Source of the DNA: 1162T-S-0a-05 sp050299435
GTDB lineage: Bacteria; Pseudomonadota; Gammaproteobacteria; Pseudomonadales; Cellvibrionaceae
DNA: 9,989 nt
NCBI GenBank assembly: GCA_050299435.1
Contig: JBNKVX010000104.1
Location: forward strand, 1-9,989
Reading direction: 5' to 3'
Made by a program: the position numbers and the translations under genes
The notes under the pieces: generated by a model
Database searches by the model: none
The model's input: the letters and a program-made list of their open reading frames with translations, nothing else
What the model was told of the DNA's origin: nothing
Shown here: positions 1 to 8,322 of the stretch, piece after piece
How positions within the stretch are numbered: the stretch's first letter is position 1
Layout of the letters: every line of letters starts with the position of its first letter

Positions 1-3000
1 ATGCCTTGCGGTCTACCTTGCCGTTGGGGGTTAAGGGCAGTTGATCCAGAAACACAAAGAAGGCCGGGACCATATACTCCGGCAGTTGGGCTTGCAGTGC
101 AGTTCGGAGTGCAGATTTATCCTCATTAAAACCATTCTCGCCCACCACGTAAGCCACCAGAAAGGTATTTTCTGTTTCCTCACCACGAGTGCCGACCAAG
201 ACTACCGCCTCACAAACACTCGCCTGTTGGGTTAATACACTTTCGATTTCGCCCAGTTCGATGCGAAAACCGCGCACCTTGACCTGATTGTCGGCACGTC
301 CCAGGTAATCTATCTCTCCACCCAACTTATAACGCGCTAAATCACCTGTACTATACAAGCGCGCACCTGGATTTGTACTATAAGGATCAGGAATAAATTT
401 TTCCGCCGTTAAGTCAGGCCGAACCAAATAGCCTCGCGACAAATTTTCACCACCGACATAAAGGTGCCCTTTCACCAGCGCAGGTTGCGGATTTAAATCG
501 TCATCCAATAAGTAGACGGAAGTATTATTTATGGGACGACCAATACTTGGTAAACCAGATTTATGTGCATTCACTTCGCCGGAGCTTGCAACTACAACAT
601 TTTCCGTCGGACCATAATTATTCACCAGCATATACGGTAATTTATGCAAAGGAGAGTGTTTTAACTGATCACCGCCAGTTAATAAGTATTTTAATGCGGT
701 GGTTTGCGGCCAATGTTCAAATATAAGGCTTTCTGCCAAAGGTGTAGGGACAAAACAGTGTGTAATTTGATAAGCATCCAGTTGATTAATCAAAAGCTTC
801 GGCATCAGTACTAAATCCTTAGAGATCAAACACAATGGGACGCCCAAACTTAAGTATGGCCAGACTTCCCAGGCCATAGCATCAAACCCTACACCCGCAA
901 TTTGTGTCGCCTTTGATTGGGAAGTTACGTTAAAGGCTTGTCTGTGCCAATCACAAAGTTGACACAAGTTTCGGTGGGAAACCATTACGCCTTTAGGCTT
1001 ACCTGTGGTACCGGAGGTATAAATAACGTAGACAAGATTCAAACTACTAATTTTAACATCAGGTGTTTCGGTTGATTGATTGACAAGATTTGACCAATCT
1101 CTGTCAAAGTAAAAGTGAGTTACCGGCGAACAGTTTGAAGCTATTCCCAATCCATCTTTCCATATATTTTCTTTGGTTATCAAAATGTTTATACCGCTAT
1201 CGCCGAGCACATAACCAATCCTCTGTGGTGGATACGCCGGATCAATAGGTACATAAGCACCCCCCGCCTTCAGTATCCCCATCATCCCAACGATCATCTC
1301 CAACGAACGCTCTACACAGATCCCCACCCTAACTTCCGGGCCAACACCCCGCTCGATTAGGTGATGCGCCAGCTGATTACTTCTCCGATTCAACTCTGCG
1401 TAAGTCAGTTGTTGTTCCTCAAACAGCACGGCGATTGCATGCGGCGCATCCTTCTCTTGCGCCTCAAACAACTGGTGAATGCACTTGTCTTTCGGATAAT
1501 CGGCCTCGGTTTCATTCCATTCTGTCAATATCTGCCACCGCTCGTCTTCACTCAACAGCGGCAATTCCCACAACCGTTGTTCCGTATGTGAGATCATCAC
1601 TTCCAACAAATTCCGATAGTGCCCCACCATCCGCTCTATAGTGGAAGACTCAAACAAATCCGTATCAAACTGCACAACACCTTTCAATCCCCCCTTGTAT
1701 TCCACCAAATCCAAAGTCAGATCAAACTGTACCGTAGCTATATCACTCTCCAACGGTGATACCGACACACCAGGCAACTCAAACCCCGTATCTGCCGCAT
1801 TCTGTAACACAAACATCACCTGAAACAGCGGCGCATAACTCAAGCTACGCTCCGGATTCAGCGTTTCTACCAGATATTCAAAAGGAATATCCTGATAAGC
1901 ATAGGCCGACAGCGCCGTCTCTCTGACTTGGCTCAGTAAATTCTTAACTCCGTCATCCCTGCCCAACTTAGCACGCATTACCAGCGTATTGACAAAAAAA
2001 CCAATCAACTGCTCTAGTTCCGGTTTTTGCCGATTGGCGATAGGTGTACCGACACAGATATCCTTCTGCCCACTGTAGCGAGCCAATAAAACATCAAACC
2101 CCGCTAGCAGAGCCATAAACAAAGTGGCTCCCATCCTGTGCCCAAAGGCATACAACTTCTGAGTTAATTCCGTCGACAACGTAAATCTATAGCTCTGCCC
2201 ACGAAATCGCTGCACCGCAGGTCTCGGTCTATCCGTGGGCAACTCTAGCAACGCGGGAGCGCCCTTGAGCTGGCTTTTCCAATATTGCTTCTGGCGTTGC
2301 AAGATATCGCCTTGCAACCACTGCCGCTGCCAGATTGAAAAATCCGCGTACTGAACTGGCAAATCGGCTAGTGCAACGCCTTTACCTTCAATATTAACCC
2401 GATATAACGCCCCCAACTCCTGATTAAATACACCGATCGACCAGCCATCGGAAATAATATGGTGCATATTCAACAATAAAACATGGGTATTCGAAGCCAG
2501 GCGAAGCAGACCAACCTTCAACAACGGCCCCGCGTTTAAATCGAAATGATAATTGGCGTTGTCGGCAAACTGGGCTCGAATATCCTCTTCATCAATCAAT
2601 ATAATCGGCAGAGTCAGTGTGAATGTATCCGAAATCACCTGCACCGTGCCATCATCCCTAGACTCAAAGCGCGTACGCAGGCTTTCATGGCGCTGCACCA
2701 GACTATTGAACGCTCTTTCCAGTACGGGAATATTCAGTTCACCTTGCAGGCGCAATGCCCAAGGGAGATTGTATTGAGTATCCTCCCCTCCCTCTAATTG
2801 GTGTAAAAACCAAAGCCTTTGCTGGGCAAATGACAATGGCGGGTCATCATCGCGCGAGGTCCTGATTAGGGGGAGTTCGTCTTGCCCAGTTAAGGGGTTT
2901 TGGACTACGGCTGTTTCAATTCGAGCGGCCAGCGCCTGGACTGTGTTAGCGGCGAACACATCACGAATCTGTACCTCGGCCTGGTAAAGTGAGCGTATTT

Positions 3001-6000
3001 TGCTGACCAGACGGGTAGCCAAGAGCGAATGTCCACCCAAATGGAAAAAATTGTTTTGAACACCAATTTTTTCTACCGGTAGATTTAATACGTCGGACCA
3101 GATATTAACTAGGCTTTGTTCTAATTCTGTCTCAGGCGCTACATAGATCTCTGTAAGCAATGCCTCTCTGTTAGGTTGCGGCAAAGACTTACGGTCTAAT
3201 TTACCGTTTGCTGTCAACGGAAACTGATCTAAAAAGACAAAAATACCGGGCACCATATATTCCGGTAGTTGCTGCTGAAGCAATGGCCGTAATTCGGTTT
3301 GATCTATGCTATGCTTATCTTTTTCCTCAGCCACAATATATGCAACCAAATACGGGATATGCGCATCGTTTTCATCGTAATGCGCCACAACCGCTGCTTC
3401 CCGAACACCTTTCAGCCCGAGCAGTGCGTTTTCTATTTCACCCAGTTCGATCCGGAATCCGCGTAATTTTACCTGAAAATCGGCGCGTCCGATATATTCA
3501 ACCGCACCATCAGCACGAAAGCGGACAACATCACCGGTCCGGTACAGGCGATCGCCGGGATTATCACTGAATGGGTTGGGTAAAAACCTTTCAGCTGTTA
3601 TGTCACTGCGAGAAAGGTAGCCACGCGCCAGCCCTTCACCGGCAAGGTATAACTCACCGGCCACAGTTACAGGCACCGGCTCATAGCGGCTGTCTAGAAC
3701 GTATAGCTGTGTATTGTCAATTGGCTTGCCGATGGGAACACTGCATACATTCGCCTCAGGCCAACAGGCCCAGCAAGTGACGTCAATGGAGGCTTCCGTG
3801 GGTCCATACAGATTATACAGTTCAACAGTATCAAACCGGCCAAAGAACCGGGATTGTAATGATAAGGATAAGGCTTCACCGCTGCAAATAACCCGTTTTA
3901 AGCTGGTGTATGACGCAACCGGCACGGCACTCATAAAAGCTTCCAACATCGAAGGAACAAAATGCAATGTCGTCACGCTTTGACGCGCAATCACCTCGGC
4001 GAGATAAAACGGGTCTTTATGCCCTTCCGGTCTGGCGATATAAAGTCGGGATCCCGCGATCAACGGCCAGAAAAATTCCCACACGGAAACGTCGAAGCTA
4101 AAGGGCGTTTTTTGCAATACGCAATCATGGTCCGTCAACTGATATTGTTTCTGCATCCAGGCCAAGCGGTTAACCAATCCGTTGTGAATGCACATAACCC
4201 CTTTGGGCTTACCGGTAGAACCCGAGGTATAAATTAAATAGGCCAGATTACCCGAATGCATCATCCTGTTTGGATTATCGGCTTTCAAAGCCGCTAGACT
4301 GGGGGATTCCAGGTCGAGACAAAAACAGGTGACAGACTTGTGTTCGGATAACGCATGCAATAATTTGCTTTGCGTCAGCACTAGTGTTATTGCACTGTTT
4401 TGGACAACATACTCAATACGCTGCTGGGGATAGTCAGGGTCAATAGGTACATAGGCGCCGCCGGCTTTGACGATACCGAGTATACCTAACATCATATCCA
4501 AAGAGCGCTCCATACAAAGTCCTACTCGGGTATCCGGCCCTACTCCATTCGCTATCAGATAAAGTGCTAATTGATTGCTTCTTTTATTCAGCTCGCCATA
4601 ACTCAGTTGCTGCTCTTCATATACTACAGCAACCGATTCAGGTGTCTTTTCAACCTGCTCTTCAAAAAGCTGGTGAATACACTTATTTTTCGGATAACCC
4701 GCCTGTGTCTTATTCCAGTCATAAAGAATCTGTTTTCGTTCAATCTCACTTAATAAAGGCAATTCTGCCACCGAACATTCAGGGCTGTTGCTGATGGAGT
4801 CCAAAAGGATTTGATAGTGACGGGAAAATCGCTCTACAGTTTCCAGATCAAATAAGTCAAGATTGTAACCAAGAATACCTTCTATAGTTCCACCGTCATT
4901 AAGCAGATTTAATGTTATATCGTAGTTCGATATATAAGTACCACTTTCTTTCTCAGATGTGAATATGGCATCGAAATCTTCAATAGCCTTACAAAACTCC
5001 CCCCGCAACGAAAACCCTACTTGCACCAATGGAAAATAACTCCGCGCCTTCTCACATTCCACTACATCCAACAAAGACTCAAAAGGTACCACCTGATGCC
5101 TATACGCCGAAAGCACTCCGCCCTTGACTTGGCGCAACAATTGCTCAACCGAAGGCTCCCCTTCTAAACTACTGCGCAACACCAGTGTATTGGCAAAGCA
5201 CCCGATCACGTCATCCCATTCTTTCCTGATCCGATTCTCAGCCGGAACCCCAACACAGATATCCTTCTGTCCGCTATAGCGATTCAAAAGAATCTTGAAT
5301 CCCGCCAAAAACACCGTAAACGAATCAACACCCAAACGCCGCTCCAACCCCTGAACCTGCTGCACAAGTTCGGCCGAGAAGCTGAATCTGTAACTGTGGC
5401 TCAAATAGGTCTGCTCCGCCGGCCGGGGATATTTCGTCGGCAAATCCAGCAGTGGAGTAGCCCCCTTGAGCAGTGCTTTCCAGTAATTGATATCCGCATC
5501 CATTTCATGCTGCTCGATACACCGCTCCTGCCAGGCTGCATAGCCTGAAAACTGAGCCGCCAACGGCAAAAATGTCGGGTTATCCTGGTTGATGCAGGCG
5601 TTATAGATAGTCGTCAGTTCCCGGTTAAAGATGTCCACAGAAGCTTCATCGCAAACAATTCCGTGAATATTGACCAGAACCCGATAATTATCCTCTCTTA
5701 ATCTGACAAGATTAACCTTAATCAATGGCCCCGCCGATAAATCAAACCGACAAGCATTATGCTGTTGAAAAAAGTGATTAAGTTCTTCTTCATTAAGATC
5801 AATTAAAACAAGATTCAATGGCACCGAACGGGAAACATAGGCGACACATTTCCCCTCCTTATCATTAAAATAGGTGCGCAGGCTATCCTGTTTGTCAATA
5901 ATTATTTCAACCGCTTTATGCAGCGCGGCGAAATTGATATTACCCGTAAACCTAAGCCCCCATGCAAGGCTGTAACGGCTTCCTACTTCGCTATTCAGTT

Positions 6001-6127
6001 GATTAAAACCCAATAAATGTTGTTGCCTATAGGAAACTGTTGATCGCTTAACATCATCATAATATTTGTTCGTTATTTCCGTAATGTTTTTTTTATCTTC
6101 AACTTCTTTTAGCAAAGGTTTGTTCAT
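1..6127 (-). CDS. Nonribosomal peptide synthetase, modules C-A-T-C-A (3' end beyond window)
   Basis: Cytoplasmic multidomain enzyme that activates amino acids as adenylates, loads them on carrier domains and joins them into a peptide. The 2042 visible codons run without a stop from ATG 6127 to the window edge. A stop codon (TAA) lies four codons upstream in frame, and AAGG sits 6 nt before the ATG, which fixes the start. Domain order by residue: charged N-terminal lead 1-30; condensation C1 ~30-455 with a degenerate HHxxxDG; adenylation A1 ~480-990; carrier T1 ~1000-1066 with Ser1034 in GGHSLL; condensation C2 ~1093-1515 with intact HHIISDG at 1222-1228; adenylation A2 from ~1545, cut just after its A10 motif NGKVDR. 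Pocket residues read by hand predict Ser for A1 and Leu for A2. No epimerase lies between T1 and C2, and C2 looks like an LCL type, so L-Ser is expected. No thioesterase is visible. The final product is unknown. Confidence 0.97.
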   Translation of the reverse strand, partial: MNKPLLKEVEDKKNITEITNKYYDDVKRSTVSYRQQHLLGFNQLNSEVGSRYSLAWGLRFTGNINFAALHKAVEIIIDKQDSLRTYFNDKEGKCVAYVSRSVPLNLVLIDLNEEELNHFFQQHNACRFDLSAGPLIKVNLVRLREDNYRVLVNIHGIVCDEASVDIFNRELTTIYNACINQDNPTFLPLAAQFSGYAAWQERCIEQHEMDADINYWKALLKGATPLLDLPTKYPRPAEQTYLSHSYRFSFSAELVQQVQGLERRLGVDSFTVFLAGFKILLNRYSGQKDICVGVPAENRIRKEWDDVIGCFANTLVLRSSLEGEPSVEQLLRQVKGGVLSAYRHQVVPFESLLDVVECEKARSYFPLVQVGFSLRGEFCKAIEDFDAIFTSEKESGTYISNYDITLNLLNDGGTIEGILGYNLDLFDLETVERFSRHYQILLDSISNSPECSVAELPLLSEIERKQILYDWNKTQAGYPKNKCIHQLFEEQVEKTPESVAVVYEEQQLSYGELNKRSNQLALYLIANGVGPDTRVGLCMERSLDMMLGILGIVKAGGAYVPIDPDYPQQRIEYVVQNSAITLVLTQSKLLHALSEHKSVTCFCLDLESPSLAALKADNPNRMMHSGNLAYLIYTSGSTGKPKGVMCIHNGLVNRLAWMQKQYQLTDHDCVLQKTPFSFDVSVWEFFWPLIAGSRLYIARPEGHKDPFYLAEVIARQSVTTLHFVPSMLEAFMSAVPVASYTSLKRVICSGEALSLSLQSRFFGRFDTVELYNLYGPTEASIDVTCWACWPEANVCSVPIGKPIDNTQLYVLDSRYEPVPVTVAGELYLAGEGLARGYLSRSDITAERFLPNPFSDNPGDRLYRTGDVVRFRADGAVEYIGRADFQVKLRGFRIELGEIENALLGLKGVREAAVVAHYDENDAHIPYLVAYIVAEEKDKHSIDQTELRPLLQQQLPEYMVPGIFVFLDQFPLTANGKLDRKSLPQPNREALLTEIYVAPETELEQSLVNIWSDVLNLPVEKIGVQNNFFHLGGHSLLATRLVSKIRSLYQAEVQIRDVFAANTVQALAARIETAVVQNPLTGQDELPLIRTSRDDDPPLSFAQQRLWFLHQLEGGEDTQYNLPWALRLQGELNIPVLERAFNSLVQRHESLRTRFESRDDGTVQVISDTFTLTLPIILIDEEDIRAQFADNANYHFDLNAGPLLKVGLLRLASNTHVLLLNMHHIISDGWSIGVFNQELGALYRVNIEGKGVALADLPVQYADFSIWQRQWLQGDILQRQKQYWKSQLKGAPALLELPTDRPRPAVQRFRGQSYRFTLSTELTQKLYAFGHRMGATLFMALLAGFDVLLARYSGQKDICVGTPIANRQKPELEQLIGFFVNTLVMRAKLGRDDGVKNLLSQVRETALSAYAYQDIPFEYLVETLNPERSLSYAPLFQVMFVLQNAADTGFELPGVSVSPLESDIATVQFDLTLDLVEYKGGLKGVVQFDTDLFESSTIERMVGHYRNLLEVMISHTEQRLWELPLLSEDERWQILTEWNETEADYPKDKCIHQLFEAQEKDAPHAIAVLFEEQQLTYAELNRRSNQLAHHLIERGVGPEVRVGICVERSLEMIVGMMGILKAGGAYVPIDPAYPPQRIGYVLGDSGINILITKENIWKDGLGIASNCSPVTHFYFDRDWSNLVNQSTETPDVKISSLNLVYVIYTSGTTGKPKGVMVSHRNLCQLCDWHRQAFNVTSQSKATQIAGVGFDAMAWEVWPYLSLGVPLCLISKDLVLMPKLLINQLDAYQITHCFVPTPLAESLIFEHWPQTTALKYLLTGGDQLKHSPLHKLPYMLVNNYGPTENVVVASSGEVNAHKSGLPSIGRPINNTSVYLLDDDLNPQPALVKGHLYVGGENLSRGYLVRPDLTAEKFIPDPYSTNPGARLYSTGDLARYKLGGEIDYLGRADNQVKVRGFRIELGEIESVLTQQASVCEAVVLVGTRGEETENTFLVAYVVGENGFNEDKSALRTALQAQLPEYMVPAFFVFLDQLPLTPNGKVDRKA
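2..1495 (-). other. NRPS domain A2: adenylation domain, predicted leucine-activating
   Basis: Residues ~1545 to the window edge. Motifs in order: LTYAELNRRSNQLA, KAGGAYVPIDPAYP, YTSGTTGKPKGVM (~1700-1712), FDAMAWEVW (Asp1749), NNYGPTEN, GARLYSTGD, GRADNQVKVRGFRIELGEIE, and NGKVDRK with the catalytic lysine at 2037. The hand-read pocket D-A-W-F-L-G-N-V-V-K is identical to a published leucine code. The middle of the domain (bases ~305-1200) is visibly more AT-rich than both flanks. The domain is essentially complete; its carrier domain lies beyond base 1. Confidence 0.9.
1583..2851 (-). other. NRPS domain C2: condensation domain with intact catalytic motif
   Basis: About residues 1093-1515. 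Motifs in order: LSFAQQRLWFLHQLE, RHESLRTRF, MHHIISDGWS with the catalytic HHxxxDG intact at 1222-1228, YSGQKDICVGTP, IGFFVNTLVMR, AYQDIPFEYLVE, and SYAPLFQVMFVLQN. The FAQQRLWFL opening and the SDGWS context are typical of LCL domains, which join two L-configured residues. It should link the residue on T1 (Ser) to the one activated by A2 (Leu). It is complete, in contrast with C1. Confidence 0.93.
2930..3130 (-). other. NRPS domain T1: peptidyl carrier (thiolation) domain
   Basis: About residues 1000-1066, between A1 and C2. The phosphopantetheine site is FFHLGGHSLLATRL with Ser1034 as the attachment serine, matching the family consensus (D/H)xFFxxGGxSL. The start is marked by YVAPETELEQ and the end by a short linker. 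It should carry the serine selected by A1 to C2. Confidence 0.95.
3158..4690 (-). other. NRPS domain A1: adenylation domain, predicted serine-activating
   Basis: About residues 480-990. Core motifs in order: LSYGEL (from residue 508), KAGGAYVPID, YTSGSTGKPKGV (~630-644), FDVSVWE (Asp679), NLYGPTE, GDRLYRTGD, GRADFQVKLRGFRIELGEIE, and NGKLDRK with the catalytic lysine at 976. Aligning by hand to the GrsA Phe pocket gives D-V-W-H-I-S-L-I-D-K. The published serine code is DVWHLSLIDK, so nine of ten match and the one change (L to I) is conservative. Substrate assignment is inference from this code; the identity of the domain is clear. Confidence 0.88.
4763..6040 (-). other. NRPS domain C1: N-terminal condensation domain with degenerate active site
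   Basis: About residues 30-455 of the synthetase. Family landmarks are recognisable: KQDSLRTYF for the RHExLRTxF motif, DDVIGCFANT for IGxFVNT, HQVVPFE for HQDxPFE, and PLVQVGFSL near the end. The opening motif is unusual (SYRQQHLLGFNQ rather than SxAQxRLWFL). The catalytic motif HHxxxDG reads HGIVCDE at residues 155-161, so the second, catalytic histidine is glycine and the final glycine is glutamate. From the known chemistry of the family I infer that it cannot catalyse ordinary peptide-bond formation. It may be a relic, a structural or docking element, or a divergent starter domain. Confidence 0.85.
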
Positions 6128-6133
6128 GAAACA

Positions 6134-6143
6134 CCTTATCCTT
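6134..6143 (-). promoter_or_regulatory. Ribosome binding site of the NRPS gene
   Basis: On the minus strand AAGGATAAGG precedes ATG 6127. The nearer AAGG is 6 nt from the start and a second AAGGA lies 11 nt from it. With the in-frame TAA stop just upstream, this supports ATG 6127 as the true start. Confidence 0.75.
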
Positions 6144-6533
6144 CCCTACACATGGGCTTTATTTTCGACCACTTTACTTTTCCCAAATTTTTACGGGTTT
6201 ATTTTTCAACCAAGCACATAGCAAACTCACGCTTTTAATGCCTATAGTTTGATAAATATTTTTTATACCAATAAATAAATTCGTAGAATAAAATGCAATA
6301 TTTATTTTTACGAATTCAATATATTATATATATTTTATTTAATTCGCTGAGCCTGGAGCACTGCTACTTTTTGTACAAAACTTTTATGCTGAATTTAATT
6401 TTTATAAATCAAAATCTTTCTATTACAATTATTGATTTAGCAATTAAACCATAAAAATTTAACAGATTTTAGGTGTGATATTTTTACGTTAGAACTTATC
6501 TATATTCAACTTTCAAGAAAAAATATTAAGCGG

Positions 6534-6551
6534 ATCAACTACATTGTTGAT
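6534..6551. repeat. Small inverted repeat ATCAAC-N6-GTTGAT
   Basis: Perfect 6-bp arms (6534-6539 and 6546-6551) around a 6-nt centre, and one of the few G/C-containing symmetric sites in the AT-rich interval. It lies about 410 bp upstream of the NRPS start and 90 bp past the asnB stop. It could be an operator or a weak hairpin, but an arm of this length can also arise by chance. Confidence 0.3.
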
Positions 6552-6641
6552 GACTATGATAGTGCATTTTTAAAAAAGAAATAAAAAACAAGAATTATGA
6601 AAAAATTAACTTATTTAACTAAAATGGAATAGATTAAACAC

Positions 6642-8308
6642 TCAGAAACAATAAGCCTTATTATGCACGCCACTAACCGCCCGCCCGGCTGGATCAGTAA
6701 CAGCCTTAAGCTCTTCATCCCACTCCAACGCCTCCACCGTACTACAAGCCACCGAAGCCCCATAAGGCACACACTGAATCGCATTCTCCAAAGGAAAAAA
6801 ACTTTTAAAAACCTCCCGATAAAAATAGGCTTCTTTCGTATCCGGCGTATGCATCGAAAATCGGTAATGCGCAGTACGAAGCTGCTGATCAGTCACCTGC
6901 TCGCTCACATACGCCTTCAGCGAATCTATCCAATCGTAACCAACCCCATCGGAAAATTGTTCCTTCTGCCGCCCTTCGGTAAATACTCCCCGCTATCAAA
7001 CGCCTTGCGCAACACCCACTTCTCCATGCGCTCCCCGCTGCACATTTTATCGCTCGGATTAATACGCATAGCAGTATCCAGAAATTCTTTATCGAGAAAC
7101 GGCACCCGAACCTCAACACCCCAGGCAGCCATGGACTTGTTTGCCCGCAGACAGTCATATAAATGCAGTTTGCCAAGTTTCCTCAGGGTCTCATCATGAA
7201 GCGCTTTACCATCCGGCGCTTTATGGAAATACAAATAGCCACCAAATATTTCATCGGCCCCCTCCCCCGACAGCACCATTTTGATCCCCATCGCCTTGAT
7301 TTTACGTGCCATTAGATACATCGGTGTGGAAGCACGAATCGTGGTTACATCATAGGTTTCCAGGTGATAAATCACATCCCGGACGGCGTCGATGCCCTCT
7401 TGAATAGTAAAATGGATTTCGTGATGCACTGTGCCGATATAATCCGCCACAGTCTTTGCCGCGATCAGATCGGGCGAACCTTTCAAGCCAACGGCAAAGG
7501 AGTGCAGTTGCGGCCACCAGGCTTCGACTTTTTGCTCTTCTTCCACACGTCGGGTGGAAAACTTTTTGGTAATGGAAGATATCAAGGAGGAGTCCAGCCC
7601 GCCGGATAGCAGCACGCCGTACGGAACATCGGACATCAGATGGCGTTTTACTGAGGCCTCTAACGCTTGCCGCAGTTGGTCGAGGTCGGTGGGGTTGTGT
7701 TTGATATTGTCGTATTGGTTCCAATCGCGGTGGTAGTAGGGGGTTAATTCCTCTAACGACGAGCTTAGGTAATGACCTGGGGGAAATTCCTTTATTGTAT
7801 TGCAGATGTTTACCAGTGCTTTCATTTCCGAAGCCACGTAGAAGTTTCCGTGAGCGTCATATCCCATATAGAGGGGAATAATACCGATATGATCCCGCGC
7901 GATCAGGTAACAGTTTTTTTCGGCATCGTATAGAATAAAGGCGAACATGCCGCTCAGACTATCGATAAAATCAACGCCACGCTCCGCATAGAGCGCGAGG
8001 ATGATTTCGCAGTCGGATTTGGTTTGAAATTGATAATCGCCACTGAGACCGGCCTGCAGCTTTTTGTGGTTATATATTTCACCGTTGACGGCCAGTATAT
8101 GGGATTTATTTTTATTTAATAAGGGTTGACCACCGGACTCTACATCGACTATCGCCAACCGCTCATGGGCGAGGATGGCGTTGCCGTTGTTCCATATGCC
8201 GGACCAGTCCGGCCCCCGGTGACGCATTAAGCGGGAAAGCGCTAGTGCCTGTTGCCTGAGTTCATCGACATTGGTTTTGATATCCGGAATTCCGAATATA
8301 GAGCACAT
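6642..8308 (-). pseudogene. asnB: Asparagine synthetase B (glutamine-hydrolysing), frameshifted
   Basis: ATP-dependent conversion of aspartate plus glutamine to asparagine in the cytoplasm. The start is ATG 8308, preceded by GAGGAA at 8 nt. The first frame (8308-6926, 460 aa) shows the N-terminal nucleophile Cys2 (MCSIFG), RHRGPDWSG, NGEIYNH, and the PPi-loop motif LLSGGLDSS. The match to E. coli AsnB is very close. After YLPK it leaves the family and stops after 15 foreign residues. The true C-terminus continues in another frame from RQKEQFSDGVGY (6971) to TGA 6642. In E. coli AsnB five residues separate YLP from RQKEQ; here only 5 nt do, so about 10 nt are missing. Restoring them gives ~558 aa against 554 in E. 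coli. The truncated product would lack the lysine of RQKEQ (K449 in AsnB studies), so asparagine synthesis is probably lost. A sequence error is possible but less usual at this size. Confidence 0.92.
6969..6979 (-). other. Frameshift point in asnB (about 10 nt missing)
   Basis: On the minus strand the proline codon of YLP (6979-6977) is followed by AAGGG (6976-6972) and then by CGG CAG AAG, the start of RQKEQF in the other frame (6971 downward). In intact AsnB this gap holds five residues (ASVAW in E. coli). The junction is not a long homopolymer. Confidence 0.85.
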
Positions 8309-8316
8309 TGTAAGAG

Positions 8317-8322
8317 TTCCTC
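8317..8322 (-). promoter_or_regulatory. Ribosome binding site of asnB
   Basis: GAGGAA on the minus strand, 8 nt before ATG 8308, a near-ideal Shine-Dalgarno sequence. The ATG gives the Met-Cys start needed for the N-terminal cysteine nucleophile of class II glutamine amidotransferases, so this start is firm. Confidence 0.85.

Larger units (their letters stand above)
6128..6641. other. AT-rich gene-free interval between asnB and the NRPS gene
   Basis: 514 bp between the asnB stop and the NRPS start, by eye about one quarter G+C, far lower than the genes on either side. I see no gene with a plausible start and no clear rho-independent terminator. Because asnB and the NRPS gene point the same way, this stretch is the likely place for an NRPS promoter, but no -35/-10 pair stands out from the many A/T hexamers. 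It contains a small inverted repeat at 6534-6551, listed separately. Confidence 0.7.

Noticed and set aside
1..6127. DNA-level tandem repeat between the two NRPS modules
   Set aside because: The A domains share many peptide motifs, as modules of one family do, but I saw no long exact nucleotide repeat that would show a recent duplication.
6441..6584. Plus-strand open run of ~47 codons in the AT-rich interval, ending in SAFLKKK
   Set aside because: It has no ATG, GTG or TTG start and no ribosome site, and open runs of this length are common in such AT-rich DNA.
6889..7176. Minus-strand 95-codon open frame overlapping the asnB frameshift
   Set aside because: It is the third frame over AsnB coding sequence with no resemblance to any part of AsnB, so a shadow rather than a continuation.
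6663..7199. Plus-strand 178-codon open frame opposite asnB
   Set aside because: It lies antisense to the well-recognised AsnB C-terminal half, and its translation is rich in Arg, Ser and Leu with no family features.
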